Source of the DNA: Bursaphelenchus xylophilus
Taxonomy: Eukaryota; Nematoda; Chromadorea; Rhabditida; Aphelenchoididae
NCBI GenBank assembly: GCA_904066235.2
Contig: CAJFCV020000002.1
Coordinates: 2,418,001-2,482,000 of the forward strand
Reading direction: 5' to 3'
DNA length: 64,000 nt
Within the stretch, counting starts at the first letter, position 1. Every line of letters starts with the position of its first letter. The position numbers were made by a program, and so were the translations under genes. Below are positions 55,896 to 64,000 of the stretch, in pieces. The notes under the pieces were generated by a model. The model was not told the DNA's origin. It did not search any database and was given only the letters and a program-made list of their open reading frames with translations.

Positions 55896-56019
55896 ATAAG
55901 TGTCCATGCACTTAACGAAAATGCAAAAATTTCAAGCCATTTACATACGTGACTTGTAAATACTTTATATTATAGTAAAATTTCTAAATAGTTTAATGCA
56001 ATACAAATTCTATCATAGT

Positions 56020-58771
56020 CTATGGCGCTCCATACGAGCTGCCATGGAATTGTATCAGGCCATCTTGTCCTGGCCCATTTTGTTGTTCTGCTGCCCAAAT
56101 TTGTCCAAAGATTACTGTGTTGAACACGTGTGCGCCGGAGACAATAAATGAAAAGATCTGAAAAGATTTAGAGTCAAAGTTAAGGCTTGTTGGAGAGATT
56201 CGCCCTTTATTGCCAAAAAAAAAACTTGCCCCAGCCAAGGTGTAGGCGGTGACAGCACCTTGATTAGCCCCATTCGCACACATCCAAATGGAGATAAAGT
56301 GAGTGATGGCAAAGAAGATTGAGACAATGCATTCCTGAAAGTGAATTGGGTTTTAACATGACATGGTAGGCAATTTCGTTAGGTACTAGTCGTTCGAGAA
56401 AGTGTGTAGACTTTTTTTTCGGCTTTCTGTGGCACAACACATTGCATGTTGCGCCACACCTTCCTTTTCGCAACATTTTGCACTGTGCAATTTCTCTTCG
56501 CGTGCCCAAAATTCGCACCGACTCCGTTGAGAAAAAGCGTCGCTGCGATATTGCATTTGCACGGAGCAAAGGATCAAATGCACGCCGAAAAAAAGGGGTT
56601 TTTGGCCCACACCAAAAAGTCTACGAACTTTTGCAAAATCGTTATGGTCGGTCCTAAAAGTCTTGACGTGTTTTCGCACAGCGCACTCGACGCCGCAAAT
56701 TGAGTTTGCAAAGCAAACAATCAGCACAGTGCGAGTGAAAAAAACACTGCGCAATCTCATCACGCAAACTAAACTTTGATTTCCCTTTTCACAGGAATTT
56801 ATCATCCTGTCGGGAAAATAATAAGCATAATGTCGCTGCCCATAGCGTATCGCTGAACTGAAAAGCAATTTGACGCGACACAATTTATTTTCTCAACGGC
56901 GAAATTTCGATGTGCCAGAGTGCTGATTATTTTCCCGACGCACGGAAAGTAGACGTTTCAGGCCTTTTTTGTCGCCCGATTTCTGCCAAAGGCGTATTTC
57001 TTCGTCAGACACCTCTAAGATTTTGAAAAACAAGCAATTTCCTTACCAACAACGGCCATGAGAAGAACCCTCTGCGAGGGAAGACAATGTCGTCGATTTC
57101 CACACCCAAGATCAGGATTTGAATGATTCCCAGCACCAAGTTCGCAATAGCAATCGACCAAACGAAACCCGTCCCGGCCGGTTGGACAGACGCTGCGCCA
57201 ACGGAAAATATGATTACCAGAACTCCGACCTGAAATTGATTTGTAAAATACGAATTAGAATTTTGAAATCAGATGACTAAAAAACTGCGGTTCTGCGGTT
57301 TTTTCAAGTTTTGCAGTTATATAGTATGTAATACACAGTGTCTAACTTGGCCAAATTTGACTCCTAAAAAGTTTCGCTTGCAGTTTGGACGGGCGGCCGA
57401 GATAATTCGCGATTTTTGGGCGACAAACGGCGTAAAGTGAGGATGATCGGCCGGAAAAGAAAATTTTGACCATAACGTAGCGATTTTTTTGAAAAAAGTG
57501 ATCTTTTGCAAAAAAAATGTACACCTCATTTCTTGCAGAACCCATAACTTAGAAAGTGAAAATCGAGAATTTAGCAGATTCCGAAATAAAATTCTTTTCA
57601 ATTTCTGCAAAGAGCAATCTAAAAATTTCTCTTTTGTATCAGTCTGTCGGGAAAATAATGTGGACTTGTCGCAGCAAAATTTATTGCCTTATCGCGCATC
57701 AAATCTCCAGCTAGCCGTCGTAAAGCGACGATGGGCGATTTCAAGGCTCGAGGAATCCACATTATTTTCCCGACATACTGATAGCCTTCTCAGAAAGTGT
57801 GTAAGATCGAAGCGCAACACTTGAAACAGTCTCCGTTACGTAGTGGACGTTTTTGTCCCCACCCCGGTTTTGTCCCCAAGACGGTTTTGTCCCCAGGACG
57901 TTTTTGTCCCCACTTTTTTCGAGCCTTTTTGTCCCCAGACCGGATTTGTCCCCAGGACGGTTTTGTCCCCAAGACGTTTTTGTCCCCACTTTTTTTATTT
58001 TTTTGTCCGCACACCGGTTTTGTCCCCAGGACGTTTTTGTCCCCAAGCTGGATAGTACGATTAAAAATTATGCATTCAGATGTTAATGCTGTTGGTTTGG
58101 TGCACAGTACTGCTCAAACAACTTGTTCTTAGCGCTTGGTACTGTATAGTACGAGGTGGTACTATATAGCACGATGTAAAAACTAAGCCATAACACGTCA
58201 ATGCTATGGGTTTGAAGCCCAGTACTTCTCAAAAATGTGTTTTAGTACATGGTACTATATAGCACGAATTTGTTTTTGCACAAAGTGAACGTCTGATCAG
58301 TACTGCATGCCAAAACAACGTCATTCACGCGTTATAGCTTAGTTTTTACCTCGTGCTATATAGTACCACCTTGTACTATACAGTACCAAGTGCTAAGTAA
58401 ATGTTGTTTGAGCAGTACTGTGCACCAAACCAACAGCATTAACATCTGAATGCATAATTTTTGATCGTACTATCCAGCTTGGGGACAAAAACGTCCTGGG
58501 GACAAAACCGGTGTGCGGACAAAAAAATAAAAAAAGTGGGGACAAAAACGTCTTGGGGACAAAACCGTCCTGGGGACAAAACCGGTCTGGGGACAAAAAG
58601 GCTCGAAAAAAGTGGGGACAAAAACGTCCTGGGGACAAAACCGTCTTGGGGACAAAACCGGGGTGGGGACAAAACCGGGCCCAATCTCTCCGTTATAGTA
58701 AGCATACTTACCAGACAGTAAAGTTTGATGACATTTGGCGCCGTTGTTACCCGCTCCGTATTAAAAGCCAT
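56020..58771 (-). CDS. MARVEL-like four-TM membrane protein, four exons
   Basis: Exons 58771-58712, 57229-57047, 56334-56230 and 56157-56020 are all phase 0 and give 161 residues. MAFNTERVTTAPNVIKLYCL leads into TM1 (VGVLVIIFSVGAASV); then come TM2 (FVWSIAIANLVLGIIQILIL), TM3 (CIVSIFFAITHFISIWMCA), TM4 (AYTLAGIFSFIVSGAHVFNT) and a Gln/Gly-rich tail ending SSYGAP. The last intron appears to be GC-AG (56229-56158, 72 bp, donor GGG|gcaagt, acceptor TTTTCAG). It is open in frame, but reading it through would put 24 extra residues into TM4; removing it makes TM4 align without gaps to the paralogue at 51376-52486. Family role (MARVEL type): membrane apposition or vesicle trafficking; the exact partner is unknown. 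Intron 1 carries a large repeat palindrome and a MITE. Confidence 0.74.
56158..56229 (-). other. Likely GC-AG intron
   Basis: Donor gcaagt, the best-known GC-donor consensus, with acceptor TTTTCAG. The length is divisible by three and has no stop, so both the spliced and unspliced forms are translatable. Confidence 0.65.
56388..56640. mobile_element. Family E-like element with TGCAC-n-GTGCA sites
   Basis: TAGTCGTTCGAGAAAGTGTG at left and AAAGTCTACGAACTTTTGCA at right. Interior with ttgcactgtgcaatttctc. In MARVEL-like intron 2. Confidence 0.62.
56805..56942. mobile_element. Family A MITE in MARVEL-like intron 2
   Basis: CATCCTGTCGGGAAAATAAT at left and GATTATTTTCCCGACGCACG at right. Confidence 0.82.
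57243..57252 (-). promoter_or_regulatory. CGTATTTTAC motif in MARVEL-like intron 1
   Basis: Exact sense copy 13 nt before the exon 2 acceptor (aaatcaatttcag). Confidence 0.42.
57639..57781. mobile_element. Family A MITE in MARVEL-like intron 1
   Basis: CAGTCTGTCGGGAAAATAAT at left and CATTATTTTCCCGACATACT at right, flanked by TA. Confidence 0.87.
57849..58680. repeat. 832-bp palindrome built from 17-bp TTTTGTCCCC repeats
   Basis: Each outer arm (57849-58050 and 58480-58680) holds about 11 head-to-tail units of the type ggttttgtccccaggac, in inverted orientation. The inner arms (58050-58190 and 58330-58480) are also complementary and carry tactatatagcacga and tactgtatagtacga sites. The centre at about 58260 is unpaired. 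It fills most of intron 1 of the MARVEL-like gene. The proline-rich frames across it (FCPQDGFVPRTFLSP type) are repeat by-products. Confidence 0.9.
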
Positions 58772-58789
58772 TTCTCACTCCCAAGTTGA

Positions 58790-59295
58790 GCTGTTTTCAT
58801 ATCATTTTCAAAGGAGAAAATGAAAAACGGGCTCGTCTCTGATAAGGACGTTTGGTCGCTTCTCTTGGAAACGGGGAAAACAACGAGAAATTATCATAAT
58901 ACGCAAAGTGCGATTGTATTTCATAAATTGATTTCTGTCGGCAAACAGTAGTTTGCATGTTAAATAAACCTTTTTTTGTTCATTACGATTATCAGAGAAG
59001 ATTTTGAGAGCGGAGAGATTAAAATTACATTGATTATGAAGGAAAAGTTATATTGCACTTGACATCAAAAAAAAATTTTTTTTATTTTTGATCAAACTAA
59101 GTTAATATTACTCAATTGAAATATAGTATAACGCTTGTAACACCCTTTACTGCCTAATTCAACCTTCAAACCCGTAAAAAAATTTCAAACTCCCCATTTT
59201 TCCTCAATTTTGGCAAAACCCCAGTTTTCTTGGCATTCCGTTTCAACTTTTCTTTCTCTCGGAAAATATTTTTTCCACATTATTTTTTATGCGAA
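58790..59295. other. Intergenic region between divergent MARVEL-like and MICU genes
   Basis: About 520 bp separate the two ATGs, so this is probably a bidirectional promoter. ttatattgcacttgacatc (59048), a motif specific to this locus, is here. A cccgtttttcattttctcc stretch lies next to the MARVEL-like ATG on its strand. Confidence 0.4.
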
Positions 59296-62200
59296 ATGCT
59301 AACCCGGTTGTCGAAATCGATAACATTACATCGATCCAAGATATTTTACAGAGATATTCGACTTGTCACTAACCTAAATGCTAGTCTAACTCAATTTCCC
59401 GGTGTTTTCGAAGATAAACAAGATGATAATCGATATGTGAGGAAGTCTAATTTGTTTCTAGTCGCATTCTGCGGTACTGTTTTGTATTTGAACAAGGAAA
59501 GGTGAGTTTTGTTTTGATTTTTTTGCTTTTGAAATTTAGATAGAGAAGGTGAAGAAGATCGAGGAAGATTGGTGTTATTGTGAGGATTTTTTGGGTGAAA
59601 AAAGCCACTGGCAATTAGGCAGAGGTGTATTCTTGCTGCGAAATGTGAATATCAGCTTTCGGCTAGGAGTGTAGCCTTTTTTTTGATGGATCTAACTTTT
59701 GAGGTGTTTGATTTTCGGGCGAGGTAAAATAGGGCTGTTCTGAAGTCAGGGTTATACGAAAATGATTGGAAAAGCAAGGTGTAGGCTCGTTTTTCTGTTA
59801 ACACAAAAAAATCGCCGAGATTTTGTCTTCTATTAGACTAGAATTTTTATATTGCACTAGACCTCTACTGCAATATCAATTTTCGTTCCAATCCTCCAAA
59901 TCTTCACTTAGGTTTCCTGTAGTGCTCTTAGAACTCCAGAAATCTGTAAATTCCCTCATTTACCTTGTTTTCAGATGGCAAAATCTTTTCGGTCGCTTCA
60001 AAGTTCATGCTCTTGCCCAGGAAAATGTCGGCGAAACAAATGCAACCCCAGCAGAACAGGAAATTCTTCAGAATCACGAAAAAGAATGCGATATCTTCGA
60101 TGGCGAAGAGAAGAAGAAGAAAAAGAAGAGGAATTTGTTCAGACAAAAGAGAATCATCGAGTATGAGAATCGACTTCGGATGTACTCGGCTCCGGACAAG
60201 ATTTTTAGGTATTTCGCAACGGTAAAGGTGAGATTTTTGGATTCTTTTGGGTTGATATGGTGCCCTGGGGTAGTTAGAAGGTAGTGATAATTGAACTCGA
60301 TTGATTAAAAAAGGTTGGGATTGATTTTTGAGCGAAAATTATATTACACTAGGCATCTGATAATTTTTTTTTATTTTTCGGATTTTTGAAGGGGAATGAG
60401 GGAATATTTTGGCTTGAAAACATACTTGAGGATGCTGAGTGGAATCTGCTTTTGAGTCTGGCCTCTAGTGACAATTATAAATACATTTTTGATCAAAAAA
60501 TTATATTACACTTGACATTTTTTATCTTTTTTTGATTGTCACCAAGTGTTTTATGTATTTTTCTGTTTAAATACCGACCAGACTATATTTGACATTCTTT
60601 TATGTTGAAATACCGGCATCTCGGCATTTATCAAGAGGTTTTTTGATTAAAATTATATTATACTTGACATCAGATTTTTTAAAATTTTTATGCTCCGTTT
60701 TTTCAGTATATTGACAACGACGGTCAAGCCTCGATCTTTATGACTCCGGAAGATTTCGTTCGATCCTTGACACCGGGTGTAATGCAGCCTCGGAGGTATG
60801 GCCTGGACATGTACAAGGTTTACCATCCCGGAGAGACAATCACAGCTTCGGATGAGTCGATGATTTTCAATTGGCTGGAGAGAGGAGGCCTTATTGCTTA
60901 CGAGGACTACTTGTTTTTGATGACTTTGTTGTCAAGTAAGTCGTTTTTTAGTTTTTTTTCGGATTTTAGGTATCAAAATGAAATGAGGAATTTTTTAGCC
61001 TCTCCAAACGATTTCCGATTGGCCTTCTCGGTGTTTGATGTGAATGGAGACGGGTTATTGGACAAATTTGAATTCGAAAAGGTCCAAGATTTGGTGCTGA
61101 AGCAGTCTCATGTCGGTCAAAAACATCGAGACAATTTTGCGCAAGGAATTTTGTTCAAAAAGTCAGGTTCGACGTGTTTGACCAGATATTTCTTCGGCCC
61201 AAATCATGATCAGAAGCTGACTGTGGACAGGTTTTTGCAGTTCCAGGTAAGAAATATTGATTTAGGATGACTTTGAAATATTAAAAATTTTTTTGGAAAA
61301 ACGCTGATTTTGAAATTTTTTTGAAGGGCTAGAAGAATATTTGGGGTATTTGTAGTAACTGTGAGTTCTGGAGAAGGTACTGGGACCAAATTTTTTATCC
61401 CAAAAATAATGCCGATGACATTTTTAATAAAAAATTTATTAATAATCAAAGTCAAAAATTACAATAAAATAAAAAAACAAAATGATACCAAAGAAATATT
61501 AAATGTTTACATAAAAAGTTTTTCAATATTAAATACCTGAATAAAAAATCAAAAAAAAAGTAAAATCAAACTTTATCTCCTCATTGACTTGGCCATTTTC
61601 ATTGCCTGTCGCATCAGGGGCGTGGGGCCTTTCTTCTTCTCGACCTTGCCATTGGTCGTTTTCCCCACCGATTTGATTGTGGGGCCAGCTGAACTGGCTT
61701 TGCTCCATCTCTTCTTCTTTTGAGGGGCGACCGTATTGCAGACTTTGGTCGCTTTCTCCTTGGCCTTTTCCTCCTGTTGCTTTGCCGAAATCCGGCTAGC
61801 CAGCTCGGACAGTCTGGCCTCCTCAGCAGATTGCGTTCTCTGAAAAAAATAATTGTAAAAAAGCAAATCAAAAAAAAAAAAAAAGAAAATAAAATAAAAA
61901 AAAATCTGAAAGTTATTAAAAACCGATAACAAAAAAATGTTAACTTACCTTGAAGAAGCTGTACCAGCTTTCTTCGGCTCTTTTTTCCAGCTTGATGCTG
62001 AACTCTCTTCTCGCCACATCTTCCCAGATGTGGTCTTTTTCCTCCCTGATCTTCTTGTTGTAGCTGAATAACAGCTCCAGTTCTCTCACACTTCGGTCCA
62101 GCAGGTTTGGGTCATGCCCTAAGGGCATTTTAGTCTGGATAGGGCGGCCGGCTCCTGGGCAATGACCGGTTTTACGGCCGGTGGTGGGGTCGTGGAAGGA

Positions 62201-63344
62201 TCCTGAAATATTAAGGGTAAAAATGGGAAAGATATATACTTTATTCAAAAAAAAAAAAAAAAAAAAATAATAATAATAATAATAATAAAAATACTTACCC
62301 TCAACCACTTGTTTCCCACTATCTTGGGGTTCTGTTGAGGCCTCGGCTGGCTTCTGGACGGCAGCAGGCTTGGCTAAGGCCTTGGGGCGCTTAACAATGG
62401 GCTGAAATAATAGAAAAATAAGTTGAATAATTTTGGATGAACAGAAATTGATCCAAAAATTATAAAAAAAATGTAAAATATTTTTCAAATTTTGTAAAAT
62501 ACGAATTTATTAAATAACACCAAGTCATAGATATAAAAAATATTTTGCTTACCTGATCAGCCGCCGCCAGCTGTTGTTCGAAGGACAGTGGTCGCTTCTG
62601 GGCTTTCATGGTCACACTGGTCATTGATGGGGCCATTGTAAAAAATATAGAGAAATTTAAAAAAGGGTACCGTTCACAAAGTGTGATAATGAGATAAATG
62701 ATTGCTCCTGAGCTTCCTTTCTGCTCATTTGCTGATTTTTCTGCGCATATTTAACAGAAAAATTTCTGTAGGCGTAGAGATTGATTTTACAGAGATTTTG
62801 CTTTGATTTGATTGCATAATTGTTGACCTTTCTAATCAAAATCAGCGCAGAAATTTTTTTGGAATTTTGAATTGTAGTAAATGTCAAGTGTAATGTAATT
62901 TCCAAAAGTTTTAAAATATTTTTAATACTGTAGTTTAATCACCATAAATTACAGCAAGACCTCCACCGAGACATTCTCCGCATCGAGTTCGAACGCCGCG
63001 ATCCCGAATCAATGCCGGTGGGCATAATTTCCGAACGCGCCTTTGCCGATCTCCTCCTCATTCATGCCGGTCTGCCCGACAAAAAGAAGGCAAAAATGAT
63101 GAACAGAGTGCGGAGAAGGTTCAAAAAATCCGACCAAAATCCTGGAATATCCTTCGACGAGTGCCTGGAGTACTTTACTTTTATCTATCATATCGACCGC
63201 GTCGACATGGCCCTTCATTTTTATAAACTGGCCGGAAAACCGCTGGATAAAGCGTTGCTGAAGAAGGTCGCGAAAAAAGTGGCGAATGTGGAGTTGTCGG
63301 ACCGGGTGGTGGATATTATTGTGACAATGTTCGATGAAAATGGG
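59296..63344 (+). CDS. micu-1: MICU1-type mitochondrial calcium uptake regulator, 3' end outside window
   Basis: Exons 59296-59501, 59975-60227, 60707-60935, 60999-61246 and 62955-63344 agree in phase and give 442 codons so far; the family is about 475, so one short exon should follow. MLTRLSKSITLHRSKIFYRD is an amphipathic mitochondrial presequence, followed by a hydrophobic stretch (NLFLVAFCGTVLYL). Then come a polybasic EEKKKKKKRNLFRQKR block, the MICU signature YENRLRMYSAPDKIFRYFAT, MTPEDFVRSLTPG, EF-hand 1 (DVNGDGLLDKFE, canonical Asp/Asn/Asp/Gly/Glu pattern), and the pseudo-EF and helical region through exon 5 (ISERAFADLL, LEYFTFIYHIDRVDMALHFY). Exon 5 ends MFDENG, halfway through EF-hand 2. 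Family role: a Ca2+-sensing gatekeeper of the mitochondrial calcium uniporter, in the intermembrane space. ATG 59296 is chosen over 59289, which is in a frame that stops. Intron 5 contains a whole antisense gene. Confidence 0.93.
61573..62636 (-). CDS. Elongin A-like protein, nested antisense in a MICU intron
   Basis: Exons 62636-62553, 62401-62299, 62202-61949 and 61839-61573 agree in phase and give 235 residues. Seen: MAPSMTSVTMKAQKRPLSFE, with LSFEQQLAAADQ matching the family's MSFE..L..DQ motif; a Lys/Ala/Pro linker; DPNLLDRSVRELELL; DHIWEDVARREF, matching the Elongin A W....CHRDF motif; EESWYSFFKRTQSAEEARLS, matching the SWR.ly.r.q.are.rl helix; and a basic end PLMRQAMKMAKSMRR like the family's PMMAKTIKAFKNRFSRR. 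Elongin A with Elongins B and C stimulates RNA polymerase II elongation and can act as an E3 ligase adaptor. This copy lacks the N-terminal TFIIS-like domain and is short. I do not see the Cys of a BC-box where Elongin C would bind (the aligned stretch has Ser-Val-Arg). It may be a divergent orthologue or a paralogue. Confidence 0.75.
62250..62289. repeat. Poly(A) and (TAA)n microsatellite
   Basis: A run of A followed by seven TAA units in Elongin A-like intron 2. In-frame reading of it produces a spurious Tyr/Phe run. Confidence 0.9.
62494..62503 (-). promoter_or_regulatory. CGTATTTTAC motif in Elongin A-like intron 1
   Basis: Exact copy, sense to Elongin A-like and antisense to MICU, 50 nt after the donor. 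Confidence 0.4.
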
Positions 63345-63521
63345 GTGAGTTTTTTTTTTTTGGGGGGGGGGGGGATTATTTCGGAAATTTTTTGAATAAT
63401 TTTAAAAAAGTTTTAGGATTTTTTTTGGCAGGAAATGGTGTGAAAAGTTAATATTGAGGTCTGTTAAGGGTTAATTTCTAATTTCTTTTGGGAATTTTTG
63501 AGGTTTTTAGGTTATAAAGTA

Positions 63522-63769
63522 CAGTGAGGGACCTGATCCAATGGCATAAAACGTCTCCTTTAGCATCCCGGAAGGGACCCAAATGACTCCAAACCCTTCC
63601 CTTCTCTGAGCTAAAAAACTCCGCTTTGAAAAGCGCGCCCTTTCCTTCAAGGCGGGCTCTTCAAAGCGGGGCTTTTTAGCTTCGAGAAGGGAAGGGGTTG
63701 GAGACATTTTGGTCCCTCCCGGGATGCAAAATGAGATGTTTTTTGCCATTGGATCCGGTCCCTCACTGT
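63522..63769. mobile_element. Family B foldback element, strongly diverged but still a hairpin
   Basis: CAGTGAGGGACCTGATCCAA at left and GGATCCGGTCCCTCACTG at right. The body differs from the family consensus (for example agcatcccggaagggaccca), yet the two arms remain complementary. Lies in the MICU intron after 63344. Confidence 0.82.
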
Positions 63770-64000
63770 AAGTGTGTTAGATAAGATTGAGGCCTATTGT
63801 TTGAAGGATTTAGCAGTGGGAAGGTGGAATAAAAAAAAATTTTTTTTTTTTGATCTTGCGCTTGGTTTTGAACGAGAAATTGGGGAATTTTTAAAATTTC
63901 ATGAGTGGTGATTGGGAATTTTGAGCTTTTTTTGTCACATTGAAATGAATCTGGGAGGAAGATTTGGGAAAAATTAGAGATTTGTGTGTGTAAGCGATTT
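63770..64000 (+). other. MICU intron, 3' part
   Basis: AT-rich, no exon for the end of EF-hand 2 visible; it must lie beyond the window. Confidence 0.5.

Noticed and set aside
56020..56283. Reading the last MARVEL-like exon without an intron
   Set aside because: It would put 24 polar residues into TM4; the GC-AG intron restores a gap-free match to the paralogue. Retained forms are still possible.
57849..58050. CRISPR-like array
   Set aside because: The units are contiguous with no unique spacers, and this is a eukaryotic genome.
57797..58132. Pro/Phe/Cys-rich repeat protein (FCPQDGFVP type) on both strands
   Set aside because: It is translation of the 17-bp minisatellite; equivalent frames appear in the mirrored arm and lie inside an intron.
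61940..62488. 182-codon minus-strand frame with Tyr/Phe runs
   Set aside because: It reads through Elongin A-like introns and a (TAA)n microsatellite; the spliced model explains the real exons.

Overview
This is a stretch of nematode chromosome. The evidence is a 7TM chemoreceptor of the nematode Str superfamily, a saposin-like protein with intestinal-type GATA sites upstream, short introns, and splice acceptors that are nearly all TTTTCAG/TTTCAG. Nothing fixes the genus. Genes are sparse: eight can be built exon by exon, plus one orphan first exon. Most of the rest is inverted-repeat (foldback/MITE-like) DNA. I see no rRNA, tRNA or CRISPR array.

Layout. 174-3272 (-): an intact five-exon Str-type chemoreceptor whose introns have absorbed transposons. 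3.3-8.2 kb: repeats. 8370-9185 (+): LAMTOR2 (Ragulator subunit). 9.7-10.3 kb: foldback element. 12872-13486 (-): a paired-like homeobox gene. 13.5-41.5 kb: about 28 kb with no gene I can support, holding many MITEs, two large palindromes (18.1-19.2 and 26.8-28.1 kb) and a series of GC-richer, repeat-poor islands dense in TAAT/ATTA and CGTGCG motifs that look like regulatory DNA. 41515-44409 (-): a hydroxylysine-kinase-like gene lacking its 3' exon(s), with a chemoreceptor exon fragment in intron 1. 45299-47508 (-): three-exon saposin-like secreted protein. 50472-50520 (-): orphan signal-peptide-like first exon with a TATA box. 51376-52486 and 56020-58771 (-): two diverged four-TM MARVEL-like paralogues with the same exon plan, separated by a 1.5-kb palindrome at 54.0-55.5 kb; the second has a likely GC-AG intron and carries a striking repeat-built palindrome in intron 1. 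59296-63344 and beyond (+): MICU1-type mitochondrial calcium-uptake regulator, 3' end outside the window. 61573-62636 (-): an Elongin-A-like gene lying wholly inside a MICU intron on the opposite strand.

The genes do not form one pathway. The best leads are non-coding. A 10-mer, CGTATTTTAC, recurs 12 times, 11 of them in the sense direction of the gene nearest to it. A second motif, TTATATTACACTTGACAT, is confined to the MICU/Elongin A locus and follows gene orientation. The palindrome TGCACNGTGCA recurs in several unrelated repeat families. The 57.8-58.7 kb palindrome is built from 17-bp TTTTGTCCCC units. Exon boundaries were chosen by eye from GT/AG sites and reading phase; no alignment or transcript evidence was available.
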